5,535 nucleotides of DNA from Clostridia bacterium (GTDB lineage Bacteria > Bacillota > Clostridia > Oscillospirales > Acutalibacteraceae), in the NCBI GenBank assembly GCA_900764115.1, contig CAAFMR010000093.1, positions 1-5,535 on the forward strand. The letters run 5' to 3'. The notes beneath the pieces are model-generated. The model was not told the DNA's origin and searched no databases. It worked only from the letters and a program-made list of their open reading frames with translations. Shown here in pieces: positions 1-5,535 of the stretch. The stretch's first letter is position 1. The number at the start of each line of letters is the position of its first letter. Both the position numbers and the translations under genes were made by a program.

Positions 1-2878
1 ATCCGAATTCTTTTCGCTTCATAGCTATTTCGTTGTTGATCGTGAGCGTTGCGCTTGCCAGCACCTTGGCAGGCTTTTCTTTGGCATTGACTACATCCTT
101 AAAGGCAAAATCCATATATCTCTGGGTATAATATCCGCCGGGCACCTCCGGAACACCCTTCACCCAGCGCATCTGCTCGGTGATCTTGTCAAAATCCTTC
201 TTTGCCCACGGGATCTCATACATCGCCTCTTTGTTGGCGGTCGAATACCGCGCCGCCGTTCCCATAATGCTTTCCAGTTCCTTACCGAACTTCGCCTGTG
301 CCTCGGCGTCGGTCCACCACTTGATGAACTCCCACGCCTCCTCGGGATGCTGTGACTTGGACAGGATCATACAGGCGTTCACCTCGCCCGGCACAGTGCG
401 GTCGATCTCGCCGTTTTTCTTCAGGGTGCCCGGCACGGAGGTGAATTCCCACACACCGTTCAGCTCGGGGGCAAACACCGACAGCTGGTTGAACAGGCTA
501 TAGTCGCTGATGCCGATGGGCACGGAGCCGGAGCGGAATTGGTTCAGGAAGCTATATTCCTTGGACAGACCGTAGTCCGTATACAGACTCGTCATAAACG
601 AGAAGGTATCCACCGCCATCGAGTTGTCCAGCAGAGCCGCGTCGCCCTTCTCCGTATACACATTGCCTCCGGCCTGGAACAGGAACAGCAGGAAGTTCTT
701 ATAGTTCATACCGATAGGGTACGAGATGGCGGAGGGCAAACCGAAGCTCATCTTGTTCTTCTGCAGCATCGGAAGCATCACCAGCACATCGTCCCAGGTC
801 TGGGGAATCGCCAGGCCAAGCTCCGACAGAATATCCTTCCGATAAAACAGCATCGGGAAGGTCTGCGTCTCCGGCAGACCGTATACGCCCTTTTCAAAGC
901 TGAGGGGTACGATCGCGCTGGCGTAAAACCGCTTGGCAACCGTTTCGTAGTCCGAGAATTGCGCCAGATCCACCACCGCATTACGGAATGCATAGTTGCA
1001 GACATCGCTTGCGGTCAGGGTCAGCGCCACATCGGGGCCCTTCCCCGCCAGCGTCGCCGGAAGTAGCGCGCCCATGGAGATGAGCTGGATATTGGCGTTG
1101 ATCTTCGTCCTTGCCGTGAAGTAGTTGTCCGACATATTTTTCAGCACCTGCGCCTGATCCCGTCCGCCGGTGACGCCGTTGCCGACCCATACAGTGACGG
1201 ACTTCTGACCCTCGTCGCCGTAGTTCAGATTGTTATAATCGTTGAAGAACGAAGCGACAAAACTGCGGATGTGATAGCTCGCCTCGGCGAAGAAGCCCAG
1301 CGACGCCTGCGGCGCCTGCTGATCCGCCGGCGCAATCAGCAGATAGTCGATCGTCAGCGGCTGCTGGCTCTCCGTCGAAACCCATGTGCCCAGAGAGCTG
1401 ATGTTCTGCTGGAATGCGCTGAACCGCTTGGCGATGTTTTCCGGCTTTTCATACATTTCCTGCGTCTGGGTTGCCAGCCGCTTGATGATCTGGATGCTCT
1501 CGCCCTGCATACCGGAGCGCTGAATCAGCTGCTCCATCACCTGCTTGAGGCGCTCGGTCTGCGCCTTCAGGTTTTCCATCGTCTCCGGCAGCGTATCCTT
1601 GAACTGATAATCCCGGTATTGGTCGGGCGAGGGGCCGGTCACCACGAGAATCTCCCGATAGATGCCGTTCAGCTCGTTGACGATGTCATTGATCTCCCGG
1701 ATGATGGGGGCAAGCTGTCCTAGGGTGACCTCAAATTTGATCTCGTACTCGGTATCCTTTTCAAAATAGAAGGCGTAGCTCTGGGTGTCGTCCCCCAGAG
1801 TATACATCTTCCACTGGGTGCTGTAGGGCACCGCATAGTCATTCAGCTCCTGATACGGCACCTTTCCGTTGATGTAAATTCTTCTGGAGGAAACCGAACC
1901 GTTCTTGGCGTTCTGAACCCCCCGGAAGTGAATGTTATACAAGCCGTTCTCCGCGACTCGGAATTTCCAGGAGATGGTCTGCCCGTTCATCTGCCACTGC
2001 GTCGAACCGATGCAGTTCAGTTTCAGCTTCATCGGATCGCTGGGATCCATCGAAGCGTTGGAACGGTCATAGATGGGTACCAGCATCGGGTCGGATTTAT
2101 AATCGGCGTGCTCACCCTGCAGCTTAATCGGCTCGACCTGCGGCACAGAGTCGGTCTTGAACTGCTTTTTGGCCTCCTCGTATGCGGGCGGCTGCTCCAT
2201 CTGGCAGAGAGTGATGGTTTTTATCTCCATAGGCTCCCGCACCGCCTCCAGACGGATCGTGTGCCGCCCCTGCGAGAAATAGAACCGGAACGGGTCGGTG
2301 TAATATCCGACGGAATCCCGGATATACGCACTCTGCCACTGCTGGATCTCCTCCTGCTCGGGGCGGATCTGGTTGCCGTTGGGCGCCTCTTGGATCGTGT
2401 TGCCCTGCGCGTCTCTCTTATCCACCCAGATGCGGTTGAATTCCACCGAGCGAGCATCCTCAAATGGTAATTCGCCGTCGATCTTTACGCTGCGTATGAT
2501 GGACGAGGATTTTCCGCTGGTCGCCAGATACTCCAGCCGGATGTGATACAGGCCCGGCGCTTTTACATCCACATCCCACTCCACATATCCGCTCTCCTTC
2601 GTCTGCAGAGTGTCGGCAGTCTTTTGAGGCTGATAATCGGAATGGCTGTAGTCGGCCGCCTGCAGGACAATCGGCTGTCCCGGCCGCGCCTGTGCGCTGT
2701 GCTTTTGAATATAGGAAAAATAGGGCTCTTTCACATCCAGCTGGACAGGCGGCAATGAGATATAGCTGGAATACGCTTCGTCCGCCGAAACCGTCTGCAG
2801 CATTCCTCCGAGCAAAACAATACATAAAAAGCAAGCAAGCACTCGCACAGACTTGTTTCTAAATGTATTTATGCACAT
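1..2878 (-). CDS. Giant multidomain extracellular solute-binding protein of a sugar ABC transporter (3' end outside window)
   Basis: This open frame runs 959 codons from ATG at 2878 to the window edge without a stop. Residues 1-32 form a signal peptide with a hydrophobic core at 13-26 and a probable type I cleavage after VSA (30-32). Two related beta-sandwich modules, resembling carbohydrate-binding CBM6/35-type folds, occupy about 40-225 and 250-386. A largely helical linker spans about 387-550. The family 1 sugar-binding-protein fold starts near 555, with family-like stretches VTVWVGNG (561-568), GALLPATLAGKGPDVAL (603-619), YGLPETQTFPMLFYRKDIL (666-684), TWDDVL (694-699) and EAWEFIKWW (847-855). 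The last visible residues, NNEIAMKRKEFG, resemble the usual C-terminal helix, so few residues should be missing. A normal binding protein is about 400-450 residues; this one is over twice that. It should capture oligosaccharides outside the cell for a CUT1 permease pair. The substrate cannot be read from sequence. The start is fixed by GGAGGT 8 bases upstream and the signal peptide directly after it. Confidence 0.93.
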   Translation of the reverse strand, partial: MCINTFRNKSVRVLACFLCIVLLGGMLQTVSADEAYSSYISLPPVQLDVKEPYFSYIQKHSAQARPGQPIVLQAADYSHSDYQPQKTADTLQTKESGYVEWDVDVKAPGLYHIRLEYLATSGKSSSIIRSVKIDGELPFEDARSVEFNRIWVDKRDAQGNTIQEAPNGNQIRPEQEEIQQWQSAYIRDSVGYYTDPFRFYFSQGRHTIRLEAVREPMEIKTITLCQMEQPPAYEEAKKQFKTDSVPQVEPIKLQGEHADYKSDPMLVPIYDRSNASMDPSDPMKLKLNCIGSTQWQMNGQTISWKFRVAENGLYNIHFRGVQNAKNGSVSSRRIYINGKVPYQELNDYAVPYSTQWKMYTLGDDTQSYAFYFEKDTEYEIKFEVTLGQLAPIIREINDIVNELNGIYREILVVTGPSPDQYRDYQFKDTLPETMENLKAQTERLKQVMEQLIQRSGMQGESIQIIKRLATQTQEMYEKPENIAKRFSAFQQNISSLGTWVSTESQQPLTIDYLLIAPADQQAPQASLGFFAEASYHIRSFVASFFNDYNNLNYGDEGQKSVTVWVGNGVTGGRDQAQVLKNMSDNYFTARTKINANIQLISMGALLPATLAGKGPDVALTLTASDVCNYAFRNAVVDLAQFSDYETVAKRFYASAIVPLSFEKGVYGLPETQTFPMLFYRKDILSELGLAIPQTWDDVLVMLPMLQKNKMSFGLPSAISYPIGMNYKNFLLFLFQAGGNVYTEKGDAALLDNSMAVDTFSFMTSLYTDYGLSKEYSFLNQFRSGSVPIGISDYSLFNQLSVFAPELNGVWEFTSVPGTLKKNGEIDRTVPGEVNACMILSKSQHPEEAWEFIKWWTDAEAQAKFGKELESIMGTAARYSTANKEAMYEIPWAKKDFDKITEQMRWVKGVPEVPGGYYTQRYMDFAFKDVVNAKEKPAKVLASATLTINNEIAMKRKEFG
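1229..1720 (-). other. Helical linker or stalk between the sugar-binding modules and the binding-protein core
   Basis: Residues about 387-550 of the solute-binding protein. The stretch is rich in E, Q, K, I and L with few prolines and has heptad-like spacing in parts, for example LGQLAPIIREINDIVNEL (386-403) and ETMENLKAQTERLKQVMEQL (432-451). It continues through SIQIIKRLATQTQEMYEKPE (461-480) and ends with an aromatic segment, SFVASFFNDYNNL (539-551). I read it as a bundle or coiled-coil spacer. The middle part, QQPLTIDYLLIAPADQ (505-520), looks like a short beta or extended element. Confidence 0.5.
1721..2131 (-). other. Second carbohydrate-binding-like beta-sandwich module B, related to module A
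   Basis: Residues about 250-386 of the solute-binding protein. It opens with IKLQGEHADYKSDP and repeats the module A pattern: ISWKFRVAENGLYNIHFRG (302-320), SSRRIYINGKVPYQEL (330-345), a tryptophan at W356, and a late strand pair YAFYFEKDTEYEIKFE (368-383). The matches to module A (W-x-x-x-V, GLY-x-I, R-x-x-x-I-x-G-x-x-P-F/Y) point to an internal duplication that has diverged strongly. Confidence 0.6.
2204..2761 (-). other. N-terminal carbohydrate-binding-like beta-sandwich module A
   Basis: Residues about 40-225 of the solute-binding protein. The core pattern is VEWDVDVKAPGLYHIRLEYL (99-118), then IIRSVKIDGELPFEDA (127-142), an aromatic FNRIWVDK (147-154) and a late strand pair FRFYFSQGRHTIRLEA (197-212). 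The order 'W-x-V...GxY.I...R.v.IDG..PF.E...G.htI.L' resembles galactose-binding-like modules of the CBM6/35 type. The fold is inferred from the pattern; which sugar it binds, if any, is unknown. Confidence 0.6.
2783..2878 (-). other. Signal peptide of the solute-binding protein, type I-like, no convincing lipobox
   Basis: Residues 1-32 show basic residues R7, K9 and R12, then a hydrophobic core VLACFLCIVLLGG (13-25), then MLQTVSA before DEAY. Valine and alanine at -3 and -1 suit signal peptidase I. The only cysteines are C2, C16 and C19. VLAC at 13-16 loosely resembles a lipobox but sits at the start of the hydrophobic core rather than after it, so lipidation is unlikely. Gram-positive binding proteins are normally lipoproteins, so this is unusual. 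Confidence 0.7.
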
Positions 2879-2886
2879 GTGTATCG

Positions 2887-2892
2887 ACCTCC
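2887..2892 (-). promoter_or_regulatory. Strong ribosome binding site of the solute-binding protein gene
   Basis: The minus strand reads GGAGGT here, 8 bases before the ATG at 2878. This is a near-consensus Shine-Dalgarno sequence at ideal spacing and decides the start. A second GGAGG inside the gene lies only one base from the methionine codon for residue 26, which is too close to be used and would remove the signal peptide. Confidence 0.85.
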
Positions 2893-2905
2893 AAATAATT
2901 ACCGC

Positions 2906-2956
2906 GTATATAACTGTATACTGTGCTGCCCTCGGAGCAAAGCACCCGAGCTTTGC
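2906..2956 (-). other. Small inverted repeats in the 90-base gap between the GH78 and binding-protein genes
   Basis: The gap (2879-2968) holds a perfect 7-bp inverted repeat, GCAAAGC/GCTTTGC (2937-2943 and 2950-2956), with a 6-base loop. An overlapping 5-bp pair, CTCGG/CCGAG (2931-2935 and 2946-2950), shares bases with it, so the two stems cannot form together. A further 5-bp pair, GTATA/TATAC (2906-2910 and 2917-2921), lies closer to the start codon. No T-run follows any stem, so these are not ordinary rho-independent terminators. They could be RNA-processing or stabilising hairpins, or chance. Confidence 0.4.
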
Positions 2957-2968
2957 CGGCGGGCGGCA

Positions 2969-5371
2969 TTATACCCGCACCGGGTCCAGGGTCTCCACCG
3001 GGCATCCGTTGACGGTGATCCGCTCAACCGGAACGCCTACATACTGCATCGACAGGGCGGGGAAAACCGCCTCCGGATGACGGATGTCCATAGAGAACCG
3101 CCCGTCCTCGATGATCCATTCCACCTGAATCGCTCCGTAAGGCGTCGGGATCACGCCGCCGGCCTCGGTCAGCCCGCAGCAATGCGGCTCGACCCGGAAG
3201 GTCCGATACCCGCAGGTGAGCGGCTCGACCCCCAGCACATATCCGCTCAGCAGGTGCGCCACCGCCGTATCCGGATGGGAGCGATCCATCCACTGCTTGC
3301 CCTCGGTGTCCGGCGCCGGCGGATACAGCATACATTCCGTCGTCGTCGCGGGACCGTTTTCGTCCATGATGCCGTCCAGCCAGTTGACGTGCACGGGGGT
3401 GTCACCCTCATAGGACAGCCCGGTCTTACCGGTCAGGGTCCGATATGCGATCTCATCATAGCCATACCGGAAGCAACCCCGTATGAACAGGGACACAATC
3501 TTGCCGTAAACCAGGTGGGTGGGGAACCACTCCAGCAGGTGCATGATCGCCTGCTCCGCCTGCTCCGGCGAAAGAATCCCCACCGCCAGCGCAAGGCAGT
3601 TCGCCATATGGCAAAACTCCGGACACTGCAGCCCCTTCGGGAAGCAGCCCTTGTCGCTCTGCCACAGCTGCTGCAGGATGTTCTCCTTCAGCGATGCGGC
3701 ACGGGAGCGCAGCAGCGCAGCCGTCGGCTTGTCGTCCAGCACATCGGCGATGTATGAGCCCTTCAGCAGAGCATCATACACGATGATATTATTATAGGAA
3801 AAATACCCGATATCGTTCAGCTCATGATCCCATAAGCCCTTCGACGTGGCGTAGCGCTGGAAAAACAGCCCGTTTCCGTCCACCCATGTCCACAAATACT
3901 CCAGATCCCGGAGCATGGGCGGATACAGCGTCTGCACCTGCTCGGTCTTTCCGGTGAACAGCAGATAATCCCACAGGGTCGGCACGAACCACGCCGAGAA
4001 AATGTCCGACTCATAATAGCCATATTCGCCGACAAGGAGCGGCGCCGTATTTTCCGGATAGCAGGTGCCCCAGATGTATCCCTCCGGCGTTTGGTGCCGG
4101 GCAAACATCAGCAGGCTTCCCCACATATACTTCAGCTCGGAAAAGGCGTAATAGACGTTTCTGCCCGCCCAGTCCAAATCGCCGATCCACGGCAGGCGAT
4201 CCCGCTTGGCGCCGTCGGACAGGAACGGCAGCGACCGGGTGAAGGTATAGTCCTCGCTCAGCCCGTCGGTGAAGTCGTCCTGCAGCAGGACCGTCTCACC
4301 CTGCGTCACCGCAAGTGCGTCCACCATTGCCCATTTTTCAGTCGTCTGCACAAAGCCGACGCTGCCCCGGGCAAAATCGGCAGCCTGCCACTCCAGGACA
4401 AGCACATCCTCCAGATACACCGTGATCCGCTCTCCCGCGAGCTTAGTCACGATCGTATATGGGGTGTTGTCGGTCACAATTGTGTCAAGCTCCTTCTCGC
4501 CGATCAGCGTATCCACGGAATCCCTACGGACGAACCACCGCAGCACGCCGTCCAGACTTAGCTGCAGCACATAGCCATTATCCGAATCCTGTGCCCGCAC
4601 CATCCAGCCGATGCCGGAGGGATAGTCGGGGTTGACCGCGATCTGGCAATCGAAGCGGAAGGTATAGTCCTCCCAGGCACTGCCCTTGCGATAGATGCCG
4701 GCGGGGTTGCCCTTGGTCAGGGCGCGGAGCATCAGGGTATCCTCTACCACCTCCCAAGACTGGGAATTGTCGATGGAGGAAATCTGAACGGTATAGGTGC
4801 TGGAATACCACAGCTGATTCAGTCCGGGATGGGAGCAAAGAAAATGCCCGTCGTGCTCCTCCATATCCGCAGTGTAGTAAATGTGGAAATCCTCGATCTC
4901 CACCTCGCCGGGGGTATCCAGCGTCAGCAGAACGAACCGCTGCTGTCCCTGAATCAGGGGATAGATAAATTTCCCGGTGCGGTTGATGGTATACAGCTCA
5001 TACCGGTTCGGGTTGCCGGGCAGAACCGGCAGCTCCACCCCCAGGTATTTGCAGCAGCCCCGCAGGAAATCGCCGGTCTCGCGGTGATCCCTGTCCAGGA
5101 GATACGGATACCAGTCGGAATAGGCGACACGCAGCACCGGCCGCTGCTTACGGGAGCGGACGGTGAAAACCGGATAACCGCTGGGCGTCGACCGCCCCAG
5201 ATCCAGTATCAGATACGGCTTTTTGCCGTCCTGTGCATAGCACAGCGTGAAGCTCCGCGAATCGTCGGCGTCTGTCTTTACCGTTCCTTCTGCATATTTT
5301 ATCTGTTCTGTTCCGCATTTTCTCTGTTTTGGGGTCAGCAAATACGGAGTGATTTGATCAACAGTAATCAT
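2969..5371 (-). CDS. GH78-type alpha-L-rhamnosidase (six-hairpin glycosidase) with an inserted LamG-like domain
   Basis: This complete 800-residue protein should hydrolyse terminal alpha-L-rhamnose or a similar sugar from imported oligosaccharides. An N-terminal beta-sandwich spans about 20-168. The first catalytic-domain helix, CSHPGLNQLWYSSTYTVQ (179-196), is followed by a LamG-like insertion (about 203-378). The GH78 signature DGAKRDRLPWIGD (386-398) opens the (alpha/alpha)6 barrel, which runs to about 715. Signature acidic residues are D386, D391 and D398. D391 falls where characterised enzymes such as BsRhaB have the catalytic Glu. Later candidate active-site residues are W664, E679 in ATTTEC, and H699 in DRSHPD. 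A C-terminal beta-sandwich (about 720-800) carries TPYGAIQVEW (743-752), typical of rhamnosidase C-domains. No signal peptide and about 17 cysteines suggest the cytoplasm. The start has AGAGGG 5 bases upstream. The gene lies between transporter genes, 34 bases after the permease. The fold and family are secure; the exact substrate is not. Confidence 0.92.
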   Translation of the reverse strand: MITVDQITPYLLTPKQRKCGTEQIKYAEGTVKTDADDSRSFTLCYAQDGKKPYLILDLGRSTPSGYPVFTVRSRKQRPVLRVAYSDWYPYLLDRDHRETGDFLRGCCKYLGVELPVLPGNPNRYELYTINRTGKFIYPLIQGQQRFVLLTLDTPGEVEIEDFHIYYTADMEEHDGHFLCSHPGLNQLWYSSTYTVQISSIDNSQSWEVVEDTLMLRALTKGNPAGIYRKGSAWEDYTFRFDCQIAVNPDYPSGIGWMVRAQDSDNGYVLQLSLDGVLRWFVRRDSVDTLIGEKELDTIVTDNTPYTIVTKLAGERITVYLEDVLVLEWQAADFARGSVGFVQTTEKWAMVDALAVTQGETVLLQDDFTDGLSEDYTFTRSLPFLSDGAKRDRLPWIGDLDWAGRNVYYAFSELKYMWGSLLMFARHQTPEGYIWGTCYPENTAPLLVGEYGYYESDIFSAWFVPTLWDYLLFTGKTEQVQTLYPPMLRDLEYLWTWVDGNGLFFQRYATSKGLWDHELNDIGYFSYNNIIVYDALLKGSYIADVLDDKPTAALLRSRAASLKENILQQLWQSDKGCFPKGLQCPEFCHMANCLALAVGILSPEQAEQAIMHLLEWFPTHLVYGKIVSLFIRGCFRYGYDEIAYRTLTGKTGLSYEGDTPVHVNWLDGIMDENGPATTTECMLYPPAPDTEGKQWMDRSHPDTAVAHLLSGYVLGVEPLTCGYRTFRVEPHCCGLTEAGGVIPTPYGAIQVEWIIEDGRFSMDIRHPEAVFPALSMQYVGVPVERITVNGCPVETLDPVRV
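4238..4765 (-). other. Concanavalin A/LamG-like beta-sandwich inserted in the GH78 enzyme
   Basis: Residues about 203-378. The segment has the usual run of such jelly-roll domains (GH16-like or DUF1080-like): EDTLMLRAL, then AWEDYTFRFDCQI (232-244), GIGWMVRAQDSDNGYVLQLS (253-272), PYTIVTKLAGERITVYLEDV (304-323), GSVGFVQTT (336-344) and a closing VLLQDDF (361-367). The order 'W-x-x-Y-x-F...G..vR..d..n.Y.l.l...g...v.ln.......G.vGf' is what identifies it. It separates the first barrel helix from the catalytic signature, which are close together in ordinary GH78 enzymes. A sugar-binding or structural role is inferred. Confidence 0.75.
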
Positions 5372-5376
5372 AATAA

Positions 5377-5382
5377 CCCTCT
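5377..5382 (-). promoter_or_regulatory. Ribosome binding site of the GH78 gene
   Basis: The minus strand reads AGAGGG with five bases before the ATG at 5371. It lies within the 34-base gap after the permease stop codon. The short gap leaves little room for a separate promoter and supports cotranscription with the permease. Confidence 0.75.
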
Positions 5383-5405
5383 ATCGGATACAATAAACTT
5401 GAACA

Positions 5406-5535
5406 TCATCCTACTATACCACTTCTGGAAATGCTTTGTACGAACAGCTTTTGTGTAAACAGGTACAGCACAACGATCGGCGTGATCAGCAAGAAGAATT
5501 TCGGGCTTTCCAGCACGGCGGTCATCAGGGTTGTG
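5406..5535 (-). CDS. C-terminus of a MalG/AraQ-type sugar ABC transporter permease (5' part outside window)
   Basis: Only the last 42 codons and the TGA (5406-5408) are in the window; the extra base at 5535 belongs to the preceding codon. The peptide begins TTLMTAVLESPKFFLLITPI and ends LFTQKLFVQSISRSGIVG. It contains the last membrane helix, FFLLITPIVVLYLFTQKLFV (13-32 of the fragment). The ending, an aromatic-rich QKLFVQ followed by S-I-x-x-S-G-I-x-G, matches the typical C-terminus of CUT1 inner-membrane permeases of the MalG/AraQ branch ('..QRYFV.GI..GAVKG'). It would form a channel with a second permease and an ATPase. Neither is visible here; the second permease is expected just upstream. 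The EAA loop that contacts the ATPase also lies outside the window. Confidence 0.88.
   Translation of the reverse strand, partial: TTLMTAVLESPKFFLLITPIVVLYLFTQKLFVQSISRSGIVG

Noticed and set aside
180..2470. Plus-strand open frames (180-503, 539-1066, 1271-1723, 1928-2470) and short minus-strand frames in the same region
   Set aside because: All overlap the single continuous 959-codon minus-strand frame of the binding protein, which explains every base here. None has recognisable protein features.
2801..2803. Alternative start at methionine 26 of the binding protein, preceded by GGAGG
   Set aside because: The spacing is only one base, too short for initiation, and this start would remove the signal peptide. 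The ATG at 2878 has GGAGGT at 8 bases.
2831..2842. Lipobox VLAC at residues 13-16 of the binding protein
   Set aside because: It lies at the start of the hydrophobic core with almost no hydrophobic stretch before it, whereas a real lipobox follows the core. The VSA site downstream fits signal peptidase I better.
2910..2955. Separate promoter for the binding-protein gene
   Set aside because: TATACA and TATATA (minus strand, about 2909-2920) could be -10 elements, but no TTGACA-like -35 lies at 16-18 bases. The only candidate, TTGCTC, is at 14 or 22 bases. AT-rich leader sequence is an adequate explanation.
2931..2956. Rho-independent terminator after the GH78 gene
   Set aside because: The 7-bp stem is not followed by a T-run on either strand, so transcription probably continues into the binding-protein gene.
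2879..3757. Plus-strand 292-codon open frame opposite the end of the GH78 gene
   Set aside because: It is antisense to a well-supported enzyme, has low-complexity R/H/P/Q-rich composition, no recognisable domain and no good ribosome binding site. It reflects G+C-rich codon bias of the minus-strand gene.
4829..5458. Plus-strand 209-codon open frame opposite the GH78 N-terminus
   Set aside because: It is antisense to the GH78 start, the intergenic gap and the permease end, with no domain resemblance. The minus-strand frames are clearly the real ones.

Overview
The window looks like part of a carbohydrate uptake and breakdown locus from a G+C-rich Gram-positive bacterium, most likely a Clostridia or Bacilli lineage such as Oscillospiraceae or Paenibacillaceae relatives. 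Three things point that way: strong GGAGG-type ribosome binding sites, a CUT1-type sugar ABC transporter, and a very large solute-binding protein with extra N-terminal modules, an architecture I associate with those groups. The taxonomic guess is inference only.

All three genes lie on the minus strand and read from high to low coordinates, apparently as one operon. First comes the last 42 codons of a MalG/AraQ-type sugar ABC transporter permease (5406-5534, continuing past the right edge). After a 34-base gap with a good ribosome binding site comes a complete 800-residue six-hairpin glycosidase of the GH78 alpha-L-rhamnosidase type (2969-5371). It has no signal peptide, so it probably works in the cytoplasm. 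It carries a concanavalin A/LamG-like beta-sandwich spliced into the catalytic region. After a 90-base gap holding small inverted repeats and a strong ribosome binding site comes a giant extracellular solute-binding protein (start 2878, still open at the left edge after 959 codons). This protein has a signal peptide, two related carbohydrate-binding-like beta-sandwich modules, a long helical linker, and only then the binding-protein fold.

The likely joint job is as follows (inference). The secreted binding protein holds a glycan with its N-terminal modules and hands oligosaccharides to the CUT1 permease pair. The cytoplasmic GH78 enzyme then removes terminal rhamnose or a similar sugar. The second permease is expected upstream of the window, and no ATPase is visible. 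No RNA genes, mobile elements, CRISPR arrays or convincing rho-independent terminators were seen. Coding sequence on the minus strand fills nearly the whole window, and the plus-strand reading frames are shadows of it.
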